64,000 nucleotides of DNA from Cololabis saira (Eukaryota; Chordata; Actinopteri; Beloniformes; Belonidae). Below are positions 26,050 to 57,180 of the stretch, piece after piece. The position numbers were made by a program, and so were the translations under genes. Position 1 is the first letter of the stretch, and each line of letters opens with the position of its first letter. Location: the NCBI RefSeq assembly GCF_033807715.1, contig NC_084599.1, forward strand, positions 32,526,160-32,590,159, written 5' to 3'. The notes beneath the pieces were generated by a model. It saw nothing but the letters and a program-made list of their open reading frames with translations, was not told where the DNA came from and did not search any database.

Positions 26050-26098
26050 ATGGAATCATCAGCAAATGAGACTATTACACCAACGGCAGCAAGAAAAG
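26050..26098 (+). CDS. c1orf210: TEMP coding exon 1
   Basis: The exon encodes MESSANETITPTAARK and one extra base before the donor GTAAGA. The start is the only ATG that joins in frame to exon 2, and its NET resembles the NET/NKT at the N-terminus of the human protein. Confidence 0.8.
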
Positions 26099-27480
26099 GT
26101 AAGAACACACTTTAATTATTTTCAAAGTCTCTCAAACACTTTAATCTGCTGCGAAAACCCAAGATGTTGACACTGTGGTTTATGTTCAGCTTGGGAATTA
26201 AAGTGCTTTTCCACAAAACCACACAACACTAAGGCAGAAGTCAGTCACAAGGTCAGGTTGTGACTGGCTGGTATGATCTAGTTGTGTGATTCTCTATGAT
26301 ATTGTCTTCCAGATACTATCATTGGGACATATCCCAGTCACAACTGGGAGTTCTTTGTGGGCGTCCTGGTCACAGCCATCTCTGTCTCCATTCTCATCGC
26401 CATTCTGGCTAAATGCCAGGTGGTCCGGCGCTACCTGGCCAGCTACAGACACACACGACTGAGAGACGCAGATCATGGTAGCCACTGTGAGCCATCAGGT
26501 TTGGTGGAGTTTTTTATAAATATTACAGAATACTGCATATGTGTCTCTAAAATAGTGTGTTTGATCATCTACAACCCCATTTCAGAGATAGATGTAATGC
26601 TGTGCATAATAAACTCAAGCAGACTTGCTTTGATCCACAAATCTCATAGAAAAAACATCAGACGTTTAAAGTTTGATATGTACGGGTGGGCATGGGCAAC
26701 AAAAAGGTGGAACTGTAAGTGGCATTAAAAGAGAGACACCTGGAGGAGCATCTTGCACCTACTTACGTAAAGTAATGGACAACAGCTATGTGATATTATT
26801 GGGAATTAAAAAGAGTATCTTGGCCTTGAATCCATCAACTAGAAGACCCTAAGCTTTTTCCAGGAGACCTTTCATCAATTAAAAATTGTTTGAACCGAAG
26901 CACAAGAAAGAAGATTGAGGGTTCAAATCTTACCTCAGACAAGAATGACTGTCTTCTCCCAAGATAAGCATTACCCCATTGCACTTTTTGGAGGTGTATT
27001 TCCACCATCAGCTTCAAAATTACCAAATTTTTTCTCAAACTTGTCTTTAAACATCTGATATGTTTGTTTTTTTTACCTTGTCTGCAAACATATTACAGTA
27101 ATGTTTGATACCATGCTGGTAAAAACCTAAGGCATATATATGTGCATTGTTACTATATTTAATATATATACACATATATACGCATACATACGCATACACA
27201 TACATAGAGGGGGGGTGACATCCACTGCTAACCCAGGAAGCAAGAGCACGCAGAGGCACTGGAAATCTACAAGAAAAGCCACAAACGAAACACGAAACCG
27301 ACACGGAGCTGACCAAAACACGACCTCTAATCTTCCCAAATCTCGAGATCCAATCACAGTCTGAGCTAAGCTACCGCGATTAACTAACCCCAAAAACTAC
27401 AGAGCAAGCGTGCAGGTGAACAAGCCAGTGTGTATGTCTATATGTGTGTGTGTGCGTGTATGTATATGTCTGTGTGGCTA

Positions 27481-27514
<34 letters not shown>

Positions 27515-28626
27515 GCTATGTGTTTGTATGTTCCGTGTGTGTATGTATATGTGTGTGTGTGCGTGTGTGTGTGTGTGTGTGTGAGCTGATATATTTAACC
27601 TCTTAAAACCTGTGAGGTTCACGTACTTCTGTGGGCATCACACGTTACCATGTCTATACCATCATTTTGGTTGTGCTCCACAGGGGCCGAAGCAACAAGA
27701 AATAAAAATACCAAGAGCTTGAGTCTTGGTTCAACTGAAGTCTAAACATTTCTTTACTTCACCCCACTTTTGCTATGTTTTGGATCATATTGCCCTCAGA
27801 AATGTCAGGACTCGAAAAAAAGCAAAAAAGCAAAAAACTAAGAGGTGGAACAACTATAAAGAAAGACAACCAAGTGTTTGTCATTGAGTCATTATTGAGA
27901 GAAGTCACTTTTTAAGTTTTGAAAACTTTGAAACTCTTGAACATGTTTTTTTTAATTCATGTGAAGTCTGCCCAGCATTTTTATACAATATTGTGATGTA
28001 GCAGTTCCTCTTCTTTATGTCATTCATACTGCTTGTTTTTTGTTGTTGTTCTTCTCCTTTTCCTTCTGGGAGGACTGTGGCGATGAGCTTTCAGCTAGAT
28101 CCAGCAAATTTACACACCATAATCAATTTGTACCAAGTGTTCAAGAATATGCACCGTCCTTAAAAATAAATAAAATTATTGAATAAGGAATAAAGTAAAC
28201 ACTGTTGATTAGTAGGTAAAAATCGAGACATCCCTCAGTTCAAGTGTTGACTTTACTGTGTTAGATGCTGCTCCAAAGTGGCTCCAGTTAAAGCAGTTAA
28301 CGTTTTTCTCTTCTGCTGCTTCTAAGCTGACAAAACAACAACTAAAAGCCCAGTTGGTTAAAAAAACAAAAAAATTACATTGAAGATAACTTTACCTGAC
28401 ATTTTTTTCTCTTTTGTTTCTTTTTCTTTCAGTGGAATTTGACACACATGTGGGCCGTGGAATAATCCCCCACCACATCCCTGCGGTGATGGTGGAGGAT
28501 GATGACGGCTTCATAGAAGACAACTACATCCCGGTCAGTGAGAGAGTCCGCGCTCAGAGAGCTGCGGAGAACATGGACCCGGACACGGAGGAGGAGCTGG
28601 ATGAGATCGAGTTCACCATCACTTAG
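26050..28626 (+). CDS. c1orf210: Type III endosome membrane protein TEMP (C1orf210 family)
   Basis: Three coding exons (26050-26098, 26313-26498, 28433-28626) join in phase 1 at both junctions and give 142 residues. The protein starts MESSANETIT, with an N-glycosylation sequon NET and no cleavable signal peptide. It then has one membrane segment (about residues 33-51, GVLVTAISVSILIAILA) and a basic juxtamembrane stretch RRYLASYRHTRL. The tail carries DDDGFIEDNYI, the hallmark of the family, and ends in an acidic segment. The human family member is 113 residues with the same order (short N-terminus, membrane segment, RRYHASYRHR-like stretch, DDDGFIEDNYI). Family knowledge places it in endosomal membranes with the N-terminus outside or in the lumen; its role in trafficking is poorly defined. 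An alternative exon 2 donor at 26478 keeps the frame and would give 135 residues. LRRC19 shares this membrane-tail region, but no leucine-rich repeats are seen upstream. Confidence 0.9.
26313..26498 (+). CDS. c1orf210: TEMP coding exon 2 (membrane segment)
   Basis: The acceptor TTGTCTTCCAG precedes the exon. It encodes the lumen-side WEFF, the membrane helix and the basic RRYLASYRHTRL stretch. Two donors are possible, after base 26498 (CAG then GTTTGG) or after base 26477 (ATG then GTAGCC). Both keep the phase, so isoforms differing by seven residues are possible. Confidence 0.85.
27066..27585 (-). mobile_element. 5'-truncated L1-like retrotransposon 3' end (copy 2)
   Basis: It matches the 3' part of the L1-like element at 60583-63394 on the opposite strand: TTACCTTGTCTGCAAACAT, the ACGCATAC repeats, a region with GCAAGAGCACGCAGAGGCAC, GCTTGTTCACC on the reverse strand, and then TG repeats where copy 3 has CA repeats. 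The duplication CTGATAT(G/A)TTT flanks it at 27055-27065 and 27586-27596, with one mismatch. The insertion is in intron 2 of the TEMP gene, antisense to it. Confidence 0.85.
27440..27584. repeat. Interrupted (TG)n microsatellite
   Basis: Several TG runs are broken by CGTG, TATG and GGCTATG steps. It belongs to the L1-like copy, whose counterpart elsewhere carries (CA)n at the same place on the other strand. Confidence 0.9.
28433..28626 (+). CDS. c1orf210: TEMP coding exon 3 (cytoplasmic tail)
   Basis: A strong pyrimidine tract and CAG lead into the exon. It encodes VEFDTHVGRGIIPHH, then VEDDDGFIEDNYIPV, and an acidic C-terminus ending DEIEFTIT before TAG. YIPV fits the Yxx-phi sorting-signal pattern and lies directly after the conserved acidic motif. 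A possible poly(A) signal is AATAAA near 28927; a second one further downstream is at 31437. Confidence 0.9.
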
Positions 28627-30206
28627 GGGGATTGTCACTACTCATCCCCCTCTGAAAATGTTCGGCGTAGCCGGAAAGCCCACGAGCCCCAGACTTCACT
28701 CCCAGTTCCTATTTTTTTAATGAATGCTTTCTAGCATAAAACACTTCACCAAGCGGAAACTTAGTGAGCGCTTCCTCGAAGAAAATTACATTTTCATCTC
28801 AAAAAAGAAGAAGAAGGTACAATAATATGGTTGCAGTATTACGCCTAAGGGATTAATCAATAATTTTAGCACACTGGAAGCATTTAGTTGGTTAAACTCT
28901 CAGAAATATCTACAGACAAAAAATAGAATAAATAGAATTAGAAAAAATAATAAAAATATATAATAAAAAATGAATTGGCATTTTGACTTATTTTAAGAAA
29001 CAAACATTTAATTGTCTTTGAAAAAATATGGATTCTGCAATTTTTTTAAGTAATTTCTACAGCAAACATGATCATATTCTGTTATCACTACAGTTAGAAT
29101 CCCCTAGGCCTCAGAAGTCAAAACTTAATCTGTTTCAGGACATTTTTGACCAGTTACATGAAAAACTCCCTCAGACGTGAACTGCTTTGGTTTTTGAATC
29201 TGCTGAAGTGGGCTTTGACTCGACTAGAATCCCACATTCCTTCCATAAGGACGTTCCTGGAGGGATTTGTTCGTATCCTTTTTACCCCTGGAAGGTTCAT
29301 TATTGGCTCAACTTTACCGTTCAGACAGCTAGTCTCACAATATCTCCAAAAATGTACTAAATGTCATAACAGGATCAGTGACAACATTGTGCTGGGCCTC
29401 TGATGTAGGGAAGCATTTCCAGACTAAAACATCTCTGCCCACCACCGTGCTTCCCTGCTGGTATGAAGGTCTTCTGTAATGCTGTCCTCGTAACTGCAGG
29501 GCTTAAATAACAAACTGACTGATAACGACTTTTGATATAATTTACACAGAAGCCACATCCATGTAGTTATAGCCAATAAGGACACATCTGTCAAAGTCTG
29601 GTGACACTTTCATGAGCATTATAAAGAAAGTGAGTTATGACTGACCAAATGTGAGGTGTTGCAGCCCGTCAATTTCTCTTCAGTACAGACTTTACCAGTT
29701 CATTGTTTAATCCACAAAATAGTACGATTCTCCTCTGCCATCATGGCAGGATAATACAAAGGAGCAAGAAGTTGCTCCATGGCTTTACTCACTAAATTCT
29801 CAATATTTTTGTGTTGAATTGAAATCTATAAACCATTGCTTCTTAAAATTAGACTTTTAATTAAAAACTCTTTGTCCTACGATTCTGTTGTGAATCACAT
29901 ATAAAAAAAAGTTTAAAATGACCCAGGGCACTGACTTAAGTTTGGTAAGACTGATTTCCATGCATGTCAATCCATGGGTACCATGGCCAAAGAAATAACA
30001 CAGCACATTGGATTTATGCATGAGAGGAAACGTTGCAGAGATAAGCTAAAAGCAGCACAAACTGGTTCCTCGAGTGGCTGCTTCACACATCGATGGCACA
30101 CATGGTTCCTGGAAAGGAAGCACATGGAACTATAAAGATCTGCTCCAGTATTGGACTCATAAGTGGTTATTTGAGAATACATTCAAAGTAGATGCCCAAA
30201 GACACA
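28627..30206. other. Downstream of TEMP; no coding exon recognised
   Basis: The first few hundred bases are probably TEMP 3' untranslated sequence. A phrase near 29440 (CCACCACCGTGCTTCCCTGC) is reminiscent of Tc1-like remnants but too short to call. If the minus-strand exon at 30207-30431 is real, its 3' untranslated region would run into this stretch. Confidence 0.4.
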
Positions 30207-30431
30207 TCATGCCAGTTTTGGGAGCTCTCGGCTTTCTATGACGTTCTGCATCCAGTACAGAGCTGCTCCAGTTTCCAAGGTGCTAAACGGTTGCGTTACA
30301 CCGTGCATGATGCTGTACAGGTATAATCCAGGATGGGTGCTCAGATCAACGACACAGGAGCTCTCTGATGTTCCACATCCACGAGTCAACCGGAAAGGGG
30401 ACTGAGATTTCAGTACAAATGCATAGACGCT
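30207..30431 (-). CDS. Possible last coding exon of an unnamed gene
   Basis: Reading the minus strand, an acceptor-like TTTGCTATTCCAG is followed by an open frame of 74 codons ending at TGA. It starts SVYAFVLKSQ and contains STHPGLYLYSIMHG, LETGAALYWMQN and ends RELPKLA. The base use and the distribution of hydrophobic and polar residues look coding rather than random, unlike most frames around it. I do not recognise the family. It could be the C-terminal exon of the gene whose first exon may be at 32835-32961, but that donor is in phase 1 and this acceptor is in phase 0, so at least one more exon would be needed. Confidence 0.4.
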   Translation of the reverse strand, partial: SVYAFVLKSQSPFRLTRGCGTSESSCVVDLSTHPGLYLYSIMHGVTQPFSTLETGAALYWMQNVIESRELPKLA

Positions 30432-31436
30432 CTGGAATAGCAAATTAACTTAAGCTGGCTGTTTATGGGACTATATCAAAAACACACCGGTCTGTTTTAT
30501 CTGTTTTTCCGTCTGGATTGTTATTCTAAGTGGAGCTTTGTTAAATTTGTTTGTTATACTTTTACTTATTTTCTTTTATGTTTTGTCTCACTAGTTTCTC
30601 ATTGCTCTTTTTTTTTTCTTTATTATGATTTCTTGTATTTTCATTTTAGAGAAATGTACATTGGCTGTAAGTGTACTAAACAAATGAAGCTCACGCGTTC
30701 TGTAATTGTCCAACTCTCAGCTTTACTGAGATTTCTGTTTTGCAAAGAATGGCTTGTTCATCTTTGGTCATTTACTTGTTTAAAGAGTATCATATGTCTG
30801 CTTGTTCGTAAAAAAATACGTTGCAAAAGTGAAAAACTTTTTTTTTTGAATGAAGGAATGTTTTTAAATCTGTTTCATTTGAAACTAAATTAAAGATTCT
30901 AAGCCACACAGTCACATTTAATCTATAAGTGAGGAGAACTTCCAGGGAATATTCCTTGGAAAACCAGTTTTTAAAGGATGACATGTATGATTGTTTAAAA
31001 TGTTCATAACTGATTCGTGCTAGAATTAAAAGCCATGTACAACTGTACTCTAAATGGCAAACAAATGAAAACATGGTAATTTAACCAGTCATTATTTTCC
31101 TTTCTTTTCTTTATTTTTTAAGATTTTTTTTCAAAAAACTTTTCCTCCAGAAGAAGGGAAAAACATTTAAGCAATTCAGCTTTATCTTTCATTTCCACTG
31201 TTACACCATCAACTTAGATGCACTGATGTGTCTTTTTTTATATAAACTATGAACAACATTACCATCATATGAGTCTGTCGTATAAGAAAAGATGAGTTAT
31301 TGTGACTCAGCAGTCGATGTCAAATGTAACCATTTCCAGGACAACAAACAGTGAATGTATATAAATTCAGCACTTAATCTGCTTGGCATCCCGTCCCAAC
31401 ACTCACTCCCAAAACGGCCGTCAAGATTGAAACTTC
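30432..31436. other. Intergenic or intronic, no element recognised
   Basis: AT-rich sequence. A 142-codon plus-strand frame at 30465-30893 is a hydrophobic run without motif and is probably chance. Confidence 0.4.
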
Positions 31437-31480
31437 AATAAAAATCTGACTGAAGCAGCATCACAGTGTGTGTTTTGTCT
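31437..31480 (+). terminator. Possible polyadenylation site
   Basis: AATAAA at about 31437 is followed within 30 bp by the GT-rich GTGTGTGTTTTGTCTCC. This is a good plus-strand cleavage signal. It could end a long TEMP 3' untranslated region or an unannotated transcript. Confidence 0.35.
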
Positions 31481-31710
31481 CCACTATTTTTAATAAAACT
31501 TCTCATGAATATTTTCTCCTTCAACCCAACCAACATTTGTGTGTGGGGTCCGTCGGAGAAAGCTCTGAAAATGGGCCCCCATAGCTTCGGGGTTCCATGT
31601 TGGGCCCCATGTGAGCAGCTTGCAGCGGTTGCCAGTGGAGACGGACCCACAATGGGTGTATTATCTGGGTCACCTGAGTCAACAAGATCAGCAAACCCAA
31701 GTGGGCCCTT

Positions 31711-31971
31711 TGAATTGAAATCTTTATTTCGAGCATACAGAAAAAAAAAAAACTATTTCACAAAACAAAAAAGAATACAAATAAACAGTCATTAAACTAA
31801 ATCAAAGGGAAATAAACCTTCATGCCCGAAAAGGAGTAGGAGGAAGTAAAAAACTTATTGGGTCCTACCCCTATTTTCTATTTCAATTTTGCTTGAAAAT
31901 AAAAATAAGAAAAAAATAAAACAGCAAGCTTTACTTTATCAAAAAATTATACCCACAACACACATATACAT

Positions 31972-32054
<83 letters not shown>

Positions 32055-32688
32055 TAAACACATCTTATCATAAACAATATAGTATTATATATACCATTTT
32101 ATATACGTACATTATGCTGAATCCCCACACAATCACTACCTCATGTCTCCTCTTCCCTGTATTTGGCAAAAAATATTTCCTTGTATTTGCTTTTGAACAT
32201 GTAGATGGTTGGACATTGTTTCAGCTCCTCACTCAGACTGTTCCATAGCCTCACTCCACTGTTTGAAATGCAAAATGTTTTGTTTGTAGTTCTACATGTC
32301 TGTAATTTAAAATGAATTGGTTCCCTTAATTCATATCTCCCTAGTCTTTCCTGAAACATTTGCTGTATTTGTCCAGGTAAAGAGTTATTTCTGGCTTTGT
32401 ATATTATCTGTGCAGTCCTTAACTCTGCAATATCGAACAATTGTATTATTTTGGATTTAATGAATAATGGATTGGTGTGTTCTAGATAACCGGCATTGTG
32501 CAAAATTCTGATAGCTCTTTTTTGGAGAATGAATACTGGTTCCAAAGTACTTTTATATGTATTGCCCCAGACCTCTATGCAGTAATTTAAATAAGGTAAA
32601 ACCATTGAACACTACAGAGTGTGGAGTGATTTGCTATGTAGGAAGTGTCTAGCTTTTGCCATTATTGAGATGCTTCTTTAGTACAGCG
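31711..32688 (-). mobile_element. Non-LTR retrotransposon, 5'-truncated, minus strand
   Basis: The minus-strand frame 32141-32605 encodes LPYLNYCIEVWGNTY, LQKRAIRILHNAGY, HTNPLFIKSKII and GVRLWNSLSEELK. These are the C-terminal motifs of a reverse-transcriptase polyprotein family widespread in fish LINEs; the clade is not resolved. The 154-residue frame is open to its natural stop, so this copy is not old. GGGCCCTT flanks it directly at 31703-31710 and 32689-32696 and may be the target duplication. A (TA)n run lies in its 3' portion. Confidence 0.8.
31979..32048. repeat. (TA)n microsatellite
   Basis: A nearly pure TA run in the 3' region of the minus-strand LINE. Confidence 0.95.
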
Positions 32689-32834
32689 GGGCCCTTCACA
32701 TGGGGCCCCGCTTTTCTGCTCAGAAGTTGTGGCACAAACAAAAAAGTAGTCTTGGTTCCTGTTTTCCACTAACTGGAATCATAACATTCACCTGTTTAAA
32801 CTTTCCAAGGCTGGTTGAAACAACAGTAACTCAC

Positions 32835-32961
32835 TCTGACGCTGCTCCCCGGTCAGAAGCTGCAGCTGAGAGAGCAGGCTGATGAGCTCTGACAAGTCTG
32901 CGGAGCTGTCAGGCAGGAAACGCTCTGGTGAAGCTCGCAGCAAACACGGAAACAAAGCCAT
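32835..32961 (-). CDS. Possible first coding exon of an unnamed gene
   Basis: On the minus strand, GACGGAATGG gives a good start context. The next 42 codons encode [15 protein letters not shown], then [17 protein letters not shown], and TGEQRQ, and then a strong donor GTGAGT follows. Third codon positions are mostly C, G or T as in other exons here, and the amphipathic leucine-rich pattern looks like a helix. It faces away from ap1m3, whose start lies 1.6 kb off, so a shared or divergent promoter is possible. I do not recognise the protein. A chance frame cannot be excluded. Confidence 0.45.
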
Positions 32962-33096
32962 TCCGTCTTCAAAATAAAAGCATCCGGAGCTTTCTGACCT
33001 CGTTACCTTTAGGCTCACGTACTTCAGAAAAACTACCAAAAACTGCTCAAAGGTACTTGTTCTCTTTTCTACTACAAATGAAAAAAATAAATAAAA

Positions 33097-33210
<114 letters not shown>

Positions 33211-33240
33211 TTTTTTTTTAATTGGAGAGAGAGAGAGAGA

Positions 33241-34279
33241 AATATGGTCAATTACAAGCAAATCTTATACAATATACTTAAATACAAAAACAAACCTTAA
33301 TCTTTAAGTCACTTTAACGTTACCAAAAACGTAGTATTATATTAAAAATAAAAAAACAACTATATTGTTTCAGATTTCTATAATTACTTTTCATGTGCTA
33401 ATGTTTGCTATTTTATTCTGTAAAGATGTGGTCTTTTATCCATCAACCTAATCTCTAAGTGAACCACAAATCTTAATATCAGTCAGGATTAGGACCCCTA
33501 ATATCAAGCAATTCAGCCATGTTCCCACCGCTCAGATATTTCTTAAAATAATGTATTTCTTTTCATTTTATAATAAAATAACATAAAATAACATTGTTAA
33601 ATTTCATACACTATAATTTTCCCATACAGACTTCATCATCCAGTCTTGTGACTCTTTTTACTTTGACTTTGAGCTACTTCCAATCAAACCTTTCCCACCG
33701 CTTTTTTCTTTTTTTTTTTGTGATCAAATTTTTATTTCTTTTTTCCATTTTCTGAAAAAACAACATGGGGCATGTATATGATATTTTAACAAGACAAAAC
33801 AAAAAACACCAATACATAACAACAACAAATGAATAAATAAATGTAATAACAAAAAGCAAATACAAAAAAAAAAAAAGGTAATGCCCATATTATTAAGTAT
33901 AACAATGCAAAATTAACACATAAATTAAGGGCAAAAAATAAATAAATATATAAATAAATAAAAATAAAATCATAACCCCAGACATTACCCACCCATTTGA
34001 TCGGAGCCCTCAGCATTTCTTATTCTTCTTCAAAATATAAACAACTTTTTTTTGGCCAGAGTAGATTATTTTCTCCTGGAAACATTTGTGTAGAATGAAT
34101 AAAAATGAAAAAAAAAAAAAAGGTGCAAACTCAATAAAAGTTTAAGGACATTTCTTTGCATTGACTTATGTAGGCCTACTTTCATTACTGCTGCTGATCT
34201 TACATTAAATAAATATATAAATTAATTAATTAATTCATATTAATAACTACAATCATTATTATTATGGGGAAAAAAGTGA
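33241..34279. other. Intergenic AT-rich sequence, no gene recognised
   Basis: Poly(A), poly(T) and AAT-rich runs dominate. Frames on the minus strand are low-complexity phenylalanine and tyrosine runs. Confidence 0.5.
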
Positions 34280-34289
34280 AAAAAAATAG

Positions 34290-34534
34290 CCGTAACCTAA
34301 GCGGAACTTGTACTTCCGTGAATGTGTCGACTTTGACGGTTTGGTCCGGAAAAGCAGCGAGTTGCGACTAAACGCTCTCTCGTGCAGAGAAGAGAAGAGA
34401 AGAGCAGGGGAGGAGAGCAGAGAGGACGAGGATGGGCGCGACTTTTATCTCCTATATGTGACCCATATCTGCCAGCAGAGCCATCCATTCTCTAGTCTAC
34501 TTCTCATTTAAGGGAAGTCTCTCTCTCCGGCGAG
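34290..34534 (+). promoter_or_regulatory. Presumed promoter and 5' untranslated region of AP-1 mu gene
   Basis: The sequence just before the start codon is GC-richer than the surrounding several kilobases. It carries an ETS-like ACTTCCG near 34311, several CpG dinucleotides, and a purine-rich AGAGAAGAGAAGAG run at 34385-34400. No TATA box is obvious. The exact transcription start is not visible. Confidence 0.35.
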
Positions 34535-56082
<21,548 letters not shown>

Positions 56083-56248
56083 GTAAGAGATGTATCACAC
56101 AACTGGTGACGGGCATTTGTGTAATCAGTATAATCGTGTGTGTGTTTAAATGTCAAAACACATCCACTCAAGGTGGCTAATATTCCACCCAGAGCTCTTT
56201 TCCTTTCATTTTTGTTCAAATATTTTTAAGTTTGACAAGCCCTGCCTC

Positions 56249-56250
<2 letters not shown>

Positions 56251-56297
<47 letters not shown>

Positions 56298-56310
56298 GTG
56301 TGTGTGTGTG
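56251..56310. repeat. (GT)n microsatellite
   Basis: GT run with one GGGG break. Confidence 0.9.
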
Positions 56311-57087
56311 TCTGTGGTTTGGCGTTCAGCCTGATGAGCATATAAGGTTAAAGTTTGAAACTCTTAAAAGCAATAAGTGCTGCACTTCAGTCTGCTGTTA
56401 ATGTAATACATTTGATAAAGTGGTACCTTTTGCTTTCAATCAGGAAAAGAGTTTTTCAGTCTGAAAAACAGCTTTCTGTTTTCTCCTGTAAGTCAGTAGG
56501 AGAGGAGGGGGAATAAAAGCCTGTAATGGCTGAGTCTGAAGTGCAGGGGGCCCTTTTTTTTCATCCCAAAAGTATAACCTGCAGTTAAAATGAGAGTGAG
56601 CGGCAGATCATTTCTGTGTGGCTCAAACGAATGAAAGCAGCGACTTATATTTGGTTCCCTTTTGCAGCGTGTTCGGCTTTTACCTCTCCTCTTACCTCCT
56701 CAGAAAATCATTTCCACTCCGTTGCCTACATTAAGACAGTGACATGGCCTCAGTGTGGAGTTTTCATTTACCAGCGAGCGTCAGATCTGGAAGGTTCACA
56801 TTTGCATACGATACTGTTAGCTGTCTTCATGTCTCAAGAGTGATTAGGCTTTTTTTTCTGGTAATATGTGATTGATGTTTTGCTGTTTTTGTACTGAGGC
56901 TAAGCTTTGCATGTGTATGTTTGTGTGTGTGTGTTTATGTGTACAGTCTGTGTGTTTGGCATCTGAACAGTGCTGATAATCACCAGGCTCCTATTGGCAC
57001 TCGCGCACAATGACACCGTCAGCTGGACACACTTAAGACTCTCACACAGAGAAGCCCTGCTCTTCTTCTTGTCAAGGAAACACACAA

Positions 57088-57093
57088 TCGTCA

Positions 57094-57124
<31 letters not shown>

Positions 57125-57180
57125 TACACACACCAACAATAGTACATTCACACACTCGCTCTCTGTCTCTCTCTCTCTCT
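57088..57180. repeat. (CT)n and (CA)n microsatellites
   Basis: Short CT and CA runs around ACACACCAACAATAGTACAT. Confidence 0.85.

Larger units (their letters stand above)
26499..28432 (+). other. c1orf210: TEMP intron 2
   Basis: This 1.9-kb intron contains a 5'-truncated L1-like 3' end in minus orientation (27066-27585). No other exon is seen. The intron before it (26099-26312) is 214 bp and unremarkable. Confidence 0.8.

Noticed and set aside
29400..29470. Tc1-like phrase CCACCACCGTGCTTCCCTGC
   Set aside because: Too short and without supporting sequence on either side.
31889..32248. Plus-strand frame with Tyr-Ile repeats
   Set aside because: It is a (TA)n run in the untranslated part of a LINE.
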